A stretch of DNA of 64,000 nucleotides from AP-15 sp963735445 (GTDB lineage Bacteria > Pseudomonadota > Alphaproteobacteria > ATCC43930 > CGMCC-115725). The notes under the pieces were generated by a model, which was given only the letters and a program-made list of their open reading frames with translations, was not told the origin of the DNA and ran no database searches. Positions 8,401 through 17,153 of the stretch are shown in pieces. A program made the position numbers and the translations under genes. The DNA lies in the NCBI GenBank assembly GCA_963735445.1, contig CAVTLC010000043.1, positions 1 through 64,000 of the forward strand. Direction: 5' to 3'. Each line of letters begins with the position of its first letter. The first letter of the stretch is position 1.

Positions 8401-9378
8401 TTAGCTCCGCCGTCGACCTGAATGGACGGGCCGTACGGCGGCCTGATCGGCAAGGAATTCGTCGCCGCGCATGATGCGGTCGTTGTGTGCGAACCGGTAC
8501 ATGAAGTCGCTGTCACGAGCATATAGCTGGCGCTCCGCATGCAGTGCTATTGCTCCGTTGAACTGCGCGATCAGCCATGTGGGTGCGTCGCACTCTCCCT
8601 CGTCCGCCTCGAACGCACCCATCACGGCAAGATTGTCCGAGATCGGGAAGAGTATCTGCGTTCTCAGGAGACCGTGACCGGGCGGGAATAACTTGCCTCG
8701 CTGCTCCGGCTCCGACCACATCAGACACACTGGATGATCGGAGGTCACGAACCCGGTTGCGTCTGCAGGTGCCCGGAACAGCACCCATTTTCGGTGGAAG
8801 AAAAAGGGCAGCACGGTCTCGAACGATTTCATCTCTAGTTCGAGGTGCCGACCTGTTGGCACCGTGATCCTGTATTGGTCGGCCTCGACGAACGCCCGCA
8901 TGCGCTCGTAATCCTCATCCGCATCGGGATCGACTTCGCCTGCCGCCTTGACGCGACGGATTTGTGACGCCCAGCGTTCCGGGGTTGCGGTGGCGAGGTC
9001 GAGGACCCTCTTCCATAGATGTTCCTGAGCGCTACGCCAGCTTTCCCGGCGCCGTGGATTCTTGATCGCCATCAGTGCCATCAAGTTTAGTAGGTAAGCC
9101 CGGTCGTCCTCGTTCTTGATCGACCGGCTCGAGATAATCCGGTCGAGCGATTGGCTGACTGCGGTCTCGAACCCAGAGAACGCATTCTCCAGGGCATCCG
9201 GTTCATATCCGTCGACTTCAATGCGATGAAAATCTCGCCGCGCTGCGACGTTCGCGGGCGCTGTTCGGAAAGTGTGCTGCTCCTTGCCGTCGATTACGTA
9301 AAGCTGCGGCTTGTCGCGGTCGAGAACGAATCCTCTCAAGTAGCATTGAGGCACATAGTGGTGTCGTCTAGCGGTCAC
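8401..9378 (-). CDS. DUF4238 domain protein
   Basis: Cytoplasmic protein of about 325 residues. The diagnostic front is RRHHYVPQCYLRGF followed by VIDGKE. The conserved middle has FVTSDHPVCLMW and the end has NGAIALHAERQLYARD. Start: the GTG at 9378 has an AGGA seven bases upstream and puts the HHYVPQ motif at residue 5, as is normal in the family. A longer in-frame extension exists but lies inside the upstream gene. It begins 14 bp after the RAMA gene and shares its promoter. DUF4238 proteins have no proven activity. They are often found among defence genes, which fits the location. Confidence 0.85.
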   Translation of the reverse strand: MTARRHHYVPQCYLRGFVLDRDKPQLYVIDGKEQHTFRTAPANVAARRDFHRIEVDGYEPDALENAFSGFETAVSQSLDRIISSRSIKNEDDRAYLLNLMALMAIKNPRRRESWRSAQEHLWKRVLDLATATPERWASQIRRVKAAGEVDPDADEDYERMRAFVEADQYRITVPTGRHLELEMKSFETVLPFFFHRKWVLFRAPADATGFVTSDHPVCLMWSEPEQRGKLFPPGHGLLRTQILFPISDNLAVMGAFEADEGECDAPTWLIAQFNGAIALHAERQLYARDSDFMYRFAHNDRIMRGDEFLADQAAVRPVHSGRRRS

Positions 9379-9391
9379 GTTATTCCTGGTT

Positions 9392-9770
9392 TTAGCGGAG
9401 AGCCTCAATGATGCGCCAGCGGGTCTCGTCGGGTAGGCGGCATTCCCAGAACCGCCAGCCATTGACGTTAGTACCAGTGATCTTGTGCGCGGCTTCTGAC
9501 GGGCTGCCGACAGGACTTCTCGTCGAGCATCAGCCGCCCACTCTCGACCTTCGCCGCGTAGGTCTGACCCTTATACTTGGCGCGGAAATCGGTGCCGTTT
9601 GGGAAACGAACGCCTCGATATTCCCACGCCCCGTTGCTCGCCACCTGCACCTTTCGGGGCGGTAGGCCAAGCAACTCGCGCAAGACATCGTTGTAGGTCA
9701 TGGTCTCCGTCGCACGACGGATCGTAAGCTCCTTGAAAACCTCGAAATCTACCTCGCCGATGTCTGCCAT
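9392..9770 (-). pseudogene. RAMA-domain protein, frameshifted
   Basis: ATG 9770 (preceded by GGGAGG) begins MADIGEVDFEVFKELTIRR. The RAMA core follows: GVRFPNGTDFRAKYKGQTY and GRLMLDEKS. The frame then shifts near 9505-9515. In the next frame the domain continues SPSEAAHKITGTNVNGWRFW and ends RWRIIEALR, stop 9394-9392. RAMA (restriction enzyme and adenine methylase associated) domains are thought to recognise modified DNA. The two halves fit together without a gap, so the break is a single-base event or a sequence error. It is the first gene of an operon with the DUF4238 gene. Confidence 0.7.
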
Positions 9771-9789
9771 CTGGTTCCTCCCTACGCAG

Positions 9790-9852
9790 AGCGCTAGAGT
9801 GTGGTGACCATACTATGCGCGGGATAGCGCTCTATCAAGAGTATAGCGCTAT
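9790..9852. promoter_or_regulatory. Three AGCGCT-centred palindromic boxes flanking the promoter
   Basis: AGCGCT occurs at 9790-9795, within ATAGCGCT at 9824-9831 and within the palindrome ATAGCGCTAT at 9843-9852. The first lies in the leader, the second inside the promoter spacer, the third just upstream of -35. This is an arrangement expected for an autoregulated operator. Confidence 0.45.
9810..9838 (-). promoter_or_regulatory. Sigma-70-type promoter of the RAMA/DUF4238 operon
   Basis: Read on the minus strand, TTGATA (9838-9833) and TAGTAT (9815-9810) are separated by exactly 17 bp. The -10 box lies 40 bp before the ATG at 9770, a normal leader length. Confidence 0.6.
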
Positions 9853-10020
9853 TAGTACTATTATGGCTATCACATGCCAAATGTGACGCGGCCGATCACG
9901 TAGCGCAAGTCGGTTGTTCTGCAGCGAAACGGGCGCGATAAAAACACTTTCAGATGACCGTGTTGAGCTAACCCGAAACGCCTCTACTTATGGATGCGCC
10001 CGGACGGGCATGCTCCCTGG

Positions 10021-11150
10021 GCGGGCTGATAACCCCGCCCTGCGGCGTTCCGGCTGTCCGCGGCACGACACTGCCGTCTTCCATCTGCACCGGAGCCTTC
10101 AGCCAGCGCTCGATGTAGAGCAGCACCCACGGACAGTCCGTATGATGACGGACTGCCTTGCAACCGCTCCCAATCGATGCTGTCGAAATAGGCCTTTACG
10201 TCGATATCGAGCACCCAGTCATACCGCCAGCAGCGCTGACGGGCTTGGTGTACGGCATCGATCGCCGATCGACCGGGCCTGTAGCCGTATGCGTCGGCGT
10301 GAAACACAGCTTCCAGATACGGCTCCAGGTACCGACGGGCGACCTCCTGAGCGATGCGATCCGCGACCGTCGGAATGCCCAACGGGCGCGTGCCACCGTC
10401 TGCCTTTGGAATATCAACCCGCCGCACCGGCGGAGGAAAATAGCTCCCTGACGACAGCCGGTTCCACAGCTTGTAGAGGTTGTTCGAAAGATCAACCTCG
10501 AAGTCTGCGATCGACTGTCGGTCTACTCCAGCCGCTCCGTGGTTGGCCTTCACACGTTTGAAGGCTTCCCAGACTTCCCTCTTGGGGATGTCGAACGGCT
10601 TTGCCTTGCCCATGGGCTCCTCCCGTCGCCGGTTGGCCCGTGGCCTCGGCTGAACAACGCAACCCCTTCGGTCCAGCTCCATTACAGAGCCTTCATCCCT
10701 ACTACGAGCTGCTCCGCCCCTGTGCTCCGCTTCGGTACTCTGGTCCTTGTGGTGTGCGCCGCTTGGACGTCTCCCTTGGCATCGGAGCGACAGGTTCTCA
10801 CGTTCCGTACAAGAGCCTGGTTGAGCTTCGCGCCGCCTACATGCCGGATGCCGCTCGGGCAGGCTTCAGGGTTCTCCCGAGCTAATCCCGGAGGAAGGGG
10901 CACCCCCCGGTTTCGACATCGTCTAATCGGCTTTCGACACGTCATCGACGGTTTGCTTGCGCTCGCCTCTCTCAACCTCGCCTGCCGGGATCAGGTCCCG
11001 ACGTTTCCGCAACGCTCACCACCATCGCTCTTGACGACAGCAGCTTGCGGTGGCTTGAGACCTGCACCTGACTGCCGGCCTCGAAGGGCCCTCCTTCATC
11101 TCTCGTACAGTTCTGCACCGTCGTACTCAGACGGTGCGTTCGTGACACAC
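10021..11150 (-). mobile_element. Group II intron, 3'-truncated copy
   Basis: This is nearly identical to the complete intron at 29012-30872. It keeps the 5' end (GTGTG at 11150) and the front of the reverse transcriptase (start 10613). A 2-base deletion near 10150 (copy 2 has TTAAGC where this copy has TTGC) breaks the frame. Homology ends at 10021, so the YADD half of the enzyme, the maturase domain and intron domains V and VI are absent. It cannot splice or move by itself. The five-prime exon ends TTGGGGC, as in the complete copy (GTGGGGC). Confidence 0.85.
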
Positions 11151-11372
11151 GCCCCAATGCCGACTTTCACGATCGGCACCTTATCATGGGAGCCGAAGGC
11201 GGCGATCGTGCGAAGCAAATTTGGCACAGTGGATCATTCCCAAAAACGAGGCGTTACGCACCGTGAGGGTCGTGCCTAAAGACGAGGCGCTGCGGGCGCG
11301 TTGGCGCTTGCGATAGGCGACGTGCGAATCAATTTCGGGATCGCCGGCACGCCGACAATTCAGGGGTATTCC

Positions 11373-12122
11373 ATGAAGATCGTCGTCATCGGCGGCACCG
11401 GCCTGATCGGTTCGAAGGCCGTTGCCATTCTGCGCCAGGGTGGCCACGAGGTCCTCGCCGCCTCGCCCAAAAACGGCGTCAACAGCATTACAGGCGAGGG
11501 CCTCAAAGAGGCCATGGCCAACGCACAGGTCGTGATCGATCTCGCCAACTCGCCGTCATTTGAAGACAAGGCGGTGCTGCGATTCTTCGAGACGTCCGGC
11601 CGCAACCTCCTGCCGGCGGAGGCCGCAGCGGGGGTCCGTCACCACGTTGCGCTGTCCATTGTCGCGACCGACCGGACCGATAATGGCTATTTTCACGCCA
11701 AGGTCGCCCAGGAAAAACTGATCGAGGCTTCCAGGATCCCCTACACCATTGTCCGCGCGACCCAGTTCATGGAATTCCTCGGCGGCATCGCAGATTCGAG
11801 TACAGCCGGGAACACCGTCAGACTGCCGCCCGTGCTGTTCCAGCCCATCGCGGCGGACGATGTTGCTGCCGTCATCGCAGAGGTGGCGCTCGCCTCGCCG
11901 CGCGACGGCATCGTCGAGATCGCCGGTCCGGACCGAGCACCGTTCCGCGAAATCGTCGCTCGCTACCTGAAGGCAGTCGGCGACCCACGCGAGGTCGTGA
12001 GCGATCCCGAGGCCGGGTATTTCGGCGGCCGGGTCGAAGAGCGCTCGCTCGTGCCGTTGGGCGAAGCGCGCCTCGGCCGCATCACTCTCGACGAATGGCT
12101 TCGCCACTCACGGGTCGCCTGA
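11373..12122 (+). CDS. NAD(P)-binding reductase, NmrA-like SDR family
   Basis: Cytoplasmic protein of 249 residues. The Rossmann motif GGTGLIG is at residues 7-13 (MKIVVIGGTGLIGSK). VVIDLANSPSFED and YTIVRATQFMEFLGG are typical of atypical SDR/NmrA-like proteins, which bind NAD(P) without a complete YxxxK pair. The start at 11373 puts the nucleotide loop at the normal distance, and an upstream extension was rejected. A secreted cupin follows 32 bp later on the same strand and is probably co-transcribed. Substrate unknown. Confidence 0.85.
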   Translation: MKIVVIGGTGLIGSKAVAILRQGGHEVLAASPKNGVNSITGEGLKEAMANAQVVIDLANSPSFEDKAVLRFFETSGRNLLPAEAAAGVRHHVALSIVATDRTDNGYFHAKVAQEKLIEASRIPYTIVRATQFMEFLGGIADSSTAGNTVRLPPVLFQPIAADDVAAVIAEVALASPRDGIVEIAGPDRAPFREIVARYLKAVGDPREVVSDPEAGYFGGRVEERSLVPLGEARLGRITLDEWLRHSRVA

Positions 12123-12154
12123 TCCTGCGCGAGCGACGCTGAAGGAGAGGTTCG

Positions 12155-12571
12155 ATGAAAATTATCCTCCCCTTCCTGGTAGTCGCGACCTTGCCGTTTT
12201 GCAACGCCCTCGCAGATGCACCGCCGTCGAAAAACGCCAAGGTCACCCTCGTCTACCAGCACGAGCTGCCAAATGTTCCCGGCAAGAGTATCAGGGGCGT
12301 GCTCGTCGAATACGGCCCAGGTGGTTATTCGCCGTGTCACACGCATCCGAAATCCGCTTTCGTCTATGCGACGGTGCTCGAGGGGGCGATCCGCAGTCAG
12401 GTCAACAACGGACCGGTGACGACCTACAAGGCCGGACAGAGTTTTTCCGAAATGCCCGGCGATCGCCATGGCGTCAGCGCCAATGCCAGCGAGACGAGGC
12501 CAGCCAAGCTTCTCGCGGTCTTCGTGTTAGACACGAACGATATGCAACTCACGACCCCATGCCAGAACTGA
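12155..12571 (+). CDS. Secreted cupin-domain protein
   Basis: 138 residues with a signal peptide (MKIILPFLVVATLPFCNALA). A single cupin barrel follows: YSPCHTHPKSAFVYATVLEG is the first metal-binding motif (the two His of HTH) and GDRHGVSANAS is the second. A GGAGAGG precedes the ATG. These small exported cupins often accompany SDR-type genes like the one upstream. The metal and the reaction are not known. Confidence 0.85.
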   Translation: MKIILPFLVVATLPFCNALADAPPSKNAKVTLVYQHELPNVPGKSIRGVLVEYGPGGYSPCHTHPKSAFVYATVLEGAIRSQVNNGPVTTYKAGQSFSEMPGDRHGVSANASETRPAKLLAVFVLDTNDMQLTTPCQN

Positions 12572-12780
12572 GGTCACGAGCGGAGCCTGGCTGATCCGAA
12601 CAGCCGACGAATTACCCGCTGGACATTGCAGCCTGACTGCAGGATTTAGGGCTTCAGCGCTATGTATCGGCGTACCGCGTGCAAGCCTATGAGCGCCGAA
12701 GGGCGAGGCCGACGCGGCGCTGTCGGGGCGGCCGACGATAATCCACTGGGAGGGCAGAACCGCTCGCCCTCCCCGAATCC

Positions 12781-13698
12781 TCACCGACGAACGCGGATGA
12801 CCGTCTTCCCCCTGCGTCGCTCGGTCGGGTTTAAGGTGGCGACGGCATCGTCGAGGGTCGAGACGTTGCCGATGTTCGTCCGCAGTCGTCCGTCCCGCAC
12901 CCGCTGGACGATCTCACTCAGTTGGGCACGATCGGACTCGACAACGAAGTCGACCGCCAAGCCGTCGGCGGGCCGCGCCTCGGCCGGACCGACGACGGAC
13001 ACCAGTGTTCCTCCAGCTCGAATCAGGCCTGCGGACCGCTTCTGGATGTCGCCGCCGATGACATCGAAAACCAGATCGATGCCACCGACGTCTTCCAGCG
13101 CGTCGTTGTCGAGGTCAACGAACTCCTGCGCGCCGAAGTCGAGCACTTTCTGACGGTCGGCCGCGCGTCCAGTGCCGATGACGTAAGCGCCAAACTCACG
13201 TGCGAGCTGCGTCACCATCGTCCCGACTGCGCCTGCCGCGCCGTGCGCGAGGACGCTCTGCCCCGCCTGAAGGCGGCCGAGCTGGAACAGTCCCTGCCAA
13301 GCGGTGAGGCCGGAGATTGGCAGACTCGCGCCCACCGTGAAGTCGACATCGCCCGGCAACGGCGCGAGGTTGCGTGCCTCGATGGCTACATACTCCGCCA
13401 GGGTGCCGTCGCGATACCAGTCGGCGAGGCCGAACACCCGCTGTCCTATCGACAGTCCCGTCGTGCCCCAGCCGAGGGCAGTGACCACTCCGGCGAGCTC
13501 GTGGCCGGGGATCGACGGTGTTCGGTCACGGTCGCGGCGATCGGTCCAGGTCGAGGGCCACTCCATCTCAGTGGGGACGAATCCCGACGCATGAATCTGA
13601 ACGACGACGTCGTTTATCGCTGGCTGCGGCTCGGGCCGCTCCACCAGCTTCATCCCGGCCGTTCCCACAGCCTGCTCCGTCACAACGATTGCCTTCAT
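12781..13698 (-). CDS. Zinc-independent quinone oxidoreductase-like MDR enzyme
   Basis: Cytoplasmic NADP-dependent oxidoreductase of 305 residues in the medium-chain family. The N-terminal GroES-like domain has PGHELAGVVTALG. The nucleotide-binding domain has the AHGAAGAVGTMVTQLA glycine-rich loop (about residues 150-165). The catalytic-zinc cysteine of alcohol dehydrogenases is absent, as in the quinone-reductase branch. A broken RidA-family gene lies just upstream on the same strand. Probably reduces enones or quinones. The specific substrate cannot be told. Confidence 0.87.
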   Translation of the reverse strand: MKAIVVTEQAVGTAGMKLVERPEPQPAINDVVVQIHASGFVPTEMEWPSTWTDRRDRDRTPSIPGHELAGVVTALGWGTTGLSIGQRVFGLADWYRDGTLAEYVAIEARNLAPLPGDVDFTVGASLPISGLTAWQGLFQLGRLQAGQSVLAHGAAGAVGTMVTQLAREFGAYVIGTGRAADRQKVLDFGAQEFVDLDNDALEDVGGIDLVFDVIGGDIQKRSAGLIRAGGTLVSVVGPAEARPADGLAVDFVVESDRAQLSEIVQRVRDGRLRTNIGNVSTLDDAVATLNPTERRRGKTVIRVRR

Positions 13699-13714
13699 CG
13701 TCCGTCTCCGTGTC

Positions 13715-13909
13715 GAGTCCTCGCCTGCACGGCAGCCGATCCAGTCTGCCGCTCGATGGGCGCTTCGATCACCGTGTCGGTCGCCGGGTCAAAAGGCGTA
13801 AGCCCGGAGACATAAATCGTTGTCATCACAGCGGGTCACAGCGATGTCGGCGCTTCCAGTTTTCGTGATAGGTCGACAGAAGCTCGAACCGGATGATTTC
13901 GCGCTTCAT
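13715..13909 (-). pseudogene. RidA-family protein fragment
   Basis: ATG 13909 begins MKREIIRFELLSTYHENWKR. After a break of frame the second conserved stretch is TIYVSGLTPFDPATDTVIEA and PIERQT. These are the front half of RidA/YjgF enamine deaminases. The C-terminal half, with the catalytic arginine, is missing. The fragment ends about 20 bp before the quinone oxidoreductase start. An ancestral RidA-reductase pair is likely. Confidence 0.6.
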
Positions 13910-13924
13910 CGGCGACGTCCTTTA

Positions 13925-14385
13925 TGAGGTGGCATCGATCTTGTCGACCGCAAGCCGATCGCATTCTTCAGGAGCCATTATTGTTCCTAAGCCAAGAAGT
14001 GAAGTTTGCGGCTGCGAACCCCATGTCCGCCTGTGTTCAACAGATAAGCAGCGTCGAGCAACGAGGCGACTCTTCGTCGTCCGAACCTTGTGTCCGTGAG
14101 TCCGCGGTTCTGAGCGAGACCACGATCGACGACAGAATAGATGCGTCAATACGCCGGTACGCGAGCTACATCGATCCTCGACGGCGCTAACGCGACGCCT
14201 AGGAGAAGGTTCACGTATGCCGGATGGCGGCACGAAATTGCCGGCAATGCTAGCCATTGCCAGTGAGGGTGCTCTTACGTTGATCGGAGCGTCCCTCGAT
14301 AAACTCGTCTTCCGGCGATCTTGCGGAGCCGTCGACGCCCTATGCAGGAGGCGTCCGCTTACGGCGCTACCTCGTCGTTGCCGCG
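13925..14385. other. No recognisable gene
   Basis: Short frames only. The best is ATG 14217 with an AGGAGAAG upstream (MPDGGTKLPAMLAIASEG), which breaks after about 35 plausible residues and matches nothing known to me. Confidence 0.4.
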
Positions 14386-14389
14386 CTCG

Positions 14390-14462
14390 CCGGGCAAGGT
14401 CTGCTTACTAACCCCCAGCCGTCACTCAGGTCGGCCGGCGGGAACTGGTCATTCTGCATCAT
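14390..14462 (-). repeat. Dispersed intergenic repeat, copy A
   Basis: The minus strand reads CAGAATGACCAGTTCCCGCC then GGCCGACCTGAGTG. It belongs to the family whose core is GACCAGTTCCCGCCGGCCAA followed by CTGAGCGYCGGCTATG. It is one of the more diverged members. Confidence 0.6.
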
Positions 14463-14676
14463 TTCAGTCATCCTCCGACGCGGAGCCCGGAGGTCCTTGG
14501 TCAGGGCGAGGCGCCAACCTATGCGCCCCTATGTCAACCCAAGGGCGCGTCGCACTCGCCCGAGCGGTCGTCCATTAGAGCCGGAGGAAGGACAACGCGC
14601 CGCGTGCCTGCTTTACGATCGGCTCGTCACCCTCTTACCCGCCACGACTTACCAACGGATGAAGACCGCTAGCTTG

Positions 14677-15165
14677 TCACCTTCCGAGGAGCTGCCCCGG
14701 CACCGTCACTCCGCCCGGCAGCGTGTAGACGCAGCGGTTTTGGTTCTGGTCGAATTGCTGCCCTGCCGGGCATGACGGCATCGCGGCCGCCGCCGTAACG
14801 CAACGGTTCTGTCGGGGATCGAACTGCTGACCATAGGGGCATCCGGTCTGGTTGCCTTGGTAGCCGCCTTGTTGCCCACCCGGGTAGCCTTGGTTGCCTT
14901 GGTAGCCGCCCTGTTGGCCGCTCGGATAGCCTTGGTTGCCTTGGTAGCCGCCCTGTTGGCCGCTCGGATAGCCTTGGTTGCCTTGGTAGCCGCCTTGCTG
15001 GCCGCCCGGATAGCCTTGGTTGCCTTGGTAGCCTTGGTAGGTTCCCGGGCTGTTGTACTGGGGCTGGGGATTGTACTGGGGATTGTACTGGGCAGGCGCG
15101 GGATCGGCAAAGCCGATCGAGGTCGCGAGAAACAGGCCGAGTGCCACGAGTGGTCGAGCCATCAA
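14677..15165 (-). CDS. Secreted tandem-repeat (QGNQGYP) protein
   Basis: 162 residues. The signal peptide is MMARPLVALGLFLATSIGF to PAPAQ. Residues 27-105 are Gly/Gln/Tyr/Asn/Pro-rich with a 14-residue unit (GGYQGNQGYPSGQQ) repeated four to five times. Two cysteine motifs follow (CPYGQQFDPRQNRC and CPAGQQFDQNQNRC), each with a paired cysteine spacing of 13 residues. A low-complexity elastic linker plus a small disulfide-bonded tail suggests a cell-surface or matrix protein. It starts just upstream of an MFS gene on the same strand but 20 bp after its stop. Function unknown. Confidence 0.75.
   Translation of the reverse strand: MMARPLVALGLFLATSIGFADPAPAQYNPQYNPQPQYNSPGTYQGYQGNQGYPGGQQGGYQGNQGYPSGQQGGYQGNQGYPSGQQGGYQGNQGYPGGQQGGYQGNQTGCPYGQQFDPRQNRCVTAAAAMPSCPAGQQFDQNQNRCVYTLPGGVTVPGQLLGR
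14857..15050 (-). repeat. 42-bp coding tandem repeat
   Basis: About four and a half direct copies of a 42-bp unit encode the 14-residue repeats. Adjacent copies are almost identical in DNA sequence, which points to recent unequal exchange or slippage. Confidence 0.85.
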
Positions 15166-15191
15166 ACCCTCCTGCTGGTTAAAACCTGTTC

Positions 15192-16604
15192 TTAGCGCGA
15201 TTTGGCGGCTGCGGTCGCGACCGCCTCCGGCTCGGCCTCGACCGTCATTACGCGGCCGTGCGTCTCGACCCCGAGGAACAGGAAAGACAACCCCACCAGC
15301 GCCATGCCCGCGGCAAGGAAGAGAAACCCCCCGGTCAACGCGCCCTCCGTTGCCTGCGGCGAGATTATGTTGCTAGTGCCAGCGATCACCGCAATTGAGA
15401 GCGGCCCAAGTATCTTGCCGACGCCGTTCGCGGTCTGGCCGAGGCCAGAGGAGCGTGCACCGAGCCGCACTCCATAGCTCTCAACCGTGTAGGGTGCGAG
15501 GTTAGAGAAGCTGCCATCGATACAGAAGGCCGAAGCGGAGAGCAGTAGAACCATCACCGGCACGCCAGCGATCGTAAAGCCGTGGTAAAAGGCGGCCGCG
15601 GCGAGTGCCGCGGCACCGGAGAAGCCCCAAAGAACGCCGAGTAAACGGCGGCCGATCAGCGGCGCGACAAGTGATACGACGATCTTCCCGATGATGCCGC
15701 AGCCGGTCACGAAGACGAAGTATTTCGCGGCCTGCGGCACCGGGATCTTTTGCAGCAGCGCGATGACGGTCGGCCCCCATAGATACACCCCGTAGGCCGC
15801 GGTCGCGGCACCGCCCCAGATGAAGATCGTCTCGAAGAACATGCGCGGCTGCTCGAACAATTCGGATAGCTTGGCACCCGGCTGGGTGGCCGGCGCGACA
15901 GTCGGCAGCGGAACCGACTGCAGCGGCATCCCCAGCTGCTTTGCAACCCCGGCGCGTGCCGCGGCGAAGCGCCCCGTGGCGGCAAGCCAGCGCACCGATT
16001 CGGGCACGAATGCCCAGGCCAGACAACCGGCAAGCGTCACGCAGATGCCCAGCATCGCCATGCCGCGCCAGCCGATTGCCCCGAGCAACAGTGCGGAGGA
16101 CAGCGACGCTACGAACCCGCCAGCCGTTGCGAAGACGATGTAGAAGCTCGTCACCAACGTGCGGTGCCGCGTGGGGGTCAATTCGACGACGATCGTCAGC
16201 GCCGGGACTACCGCCGCGGTCAGCCCGATGCCGACGATAAAGCGTAACGCCGCGAAGAGCACCCATTGGCCGTTCGGCACGAGGCCGTTCAGAGCAGCGC
16301 CGATACCGCAGATGAAGGTGCCGACAACAATCGATGTTTTGCGCCCCCAGGCGTCGGAAAATGCGCCAAATGCGAGGGCGCCGATGATCGAGCCAATGCC
16401 GCCGCTGTAGAGGATCGTCGCGGACTGGCCGTAGGTCAGGTGCCACGCCGGCCCAACCACGGCGAGCAGGAACGCAACGACCCCGAAATCGAAGAATTCG
16501 AGGACGATGATCGCCGACATGATCGCAAAAATCGCCCAGTAGCGCGCATTGAGTTGGGCGGTGTCGAACAGCGCTAGAAGCTCGTCGGACGTCTGACCTA
16601 ACAT
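15192..16604 (-). CDS. MFS transporter
   Basis: Inner-membrane transporter of about 470 residues with the 12-helix MFS layout. The loop 2-3 signature is GALAFGAFSDAWGRKTS. The R-rich cytoplasmic loop and PESVRWL after helix 6 place it in the sugar/aromatic-acid transporter type. ATG 16604 is chosen because GAGGGGG lies 6 bp upstream. An ATG at 16643 is an alternative. The C-terminus (ETHGRVM, then Glu/Ala-rich) is cytoplasmic. Substrate unknown. Confidence 0.87.
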   Translation of the reverse strand: MLGQTSDELLALFDTAQLNARYWAIFAIMSAIIVLEFFDFGVVAFLLAVVGPAWHLTYGQSATILYSGGIGSIIGALAFGAFSDAWGRKTSIVVGTFICGIGAALNGLVPNGQWVLFAALRFIVGIGLTAAVVPALTIVVELTPTRHRTLVTSFYIVFATAGGFVASLSSALLLGAIGWRGMAMLGICVTLAGCLAWAFVPESVRWLAATGRFAAARAGVAKQLGMPLQSVPLPTVAPATQPGAKLSELFEQPRMFFETIFIWGGAATAAYGVYLWGPTVIALLQKIPVPQAAKYFVFVTGCGIIGKIVVSLVAPLIGRRLLGVLWGFSGAAALAAAAFYHGFTIAGVPVMVLLLSASAFCIDGSFSNLAPYTVESYGVRLGARSSGLGQTANGVGKILGPLSIAVIAGTSNIISPQATEGALTGGFLFLAAGMALVGLSFLFLGVETHGRVMTVEAEPEAVATAAAKSR

Positions 16605-16889
16605 ATCCACCCCCTCATGGCGCGATCGACGCGCCTCTGTCATTCGACATTCCCCAGAATCCGGGTTGTCGGGGGCAATGATCGCCTCCATGGGGCTTCT
16701 TGGACAAGAGCGCGAATTGCACTTTATGCTGCGTAAGCAGTGGTCAAGCGAACCGGTTGATCTCACTCAGGATCAGAAATCCGCTGATTTGCCCGCATCG
16801 AGGCGCCCGATCCCTGTGTTCGCCCCATAGTAGGGAGTAGAAACAGGCATTCGCCGCCGCCGAATTCATCGACGGGTATGGGCCGCATC

Positions 16890-17005
16890 TTGCGGTCCGA
16901 TCGCGGCTCCGCGAATGGCCGGATCGGCGTATCTCGCTCATTCCCTGCGTCCCGGCATTAGTCTCCTTTCTGAACTCATAGCCGGCGCTCAGGCTCGGTG
17001 GCGCG
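16890..17005 (-). repeat. Dispersed intergenic repeat, copy B
   Basis: The minus strand contains CCTGAGCGCCGGCTATGAG then TTCAGAAAGGAGACTAATGC and GGGAATGAGCGAGATACG. It is closest to copy G at 46955. The rest of 16745-17150 shows no gene. Confidence 0.65.
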
Positions 17006-17153
17006 GACCGCTCTTCATGCCCCAAAAGAGACCTTGCCGGCGCGATCGGTGAACGGCCGAGGTGGGTGTATATTTGCCGCGGTCTCCTGTCACCCAACCT
17101 GGCGCGGGAGAGTCACATGACTATCGCCATTTGCGGCAATAGAAGGCGGCTCC

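Noticed and set aside
10539..11279. 246-codon open frame inside the group II intron, antisense to the reverse transcriptase
   Set aside because: The same open frame appears in both intron copies because the intron itself is duplicated. It has no protein family features.
12922..13815. 297-codon plus-strand frame opposite the MDR oxidoreductase
   Set aside because: The minus strand has the GroES-like and glycine-rich NADP motifs. The opposite frame is a codon-bias shadow.
14857..15050. Direct repeats considered as a CRISPR array near a cas1 gene
   Set aside because: The repeats are contiguous 42-bp units without spacers and encode an in-frame 14-residue protein repeat. They are also 9 kb from cas1.
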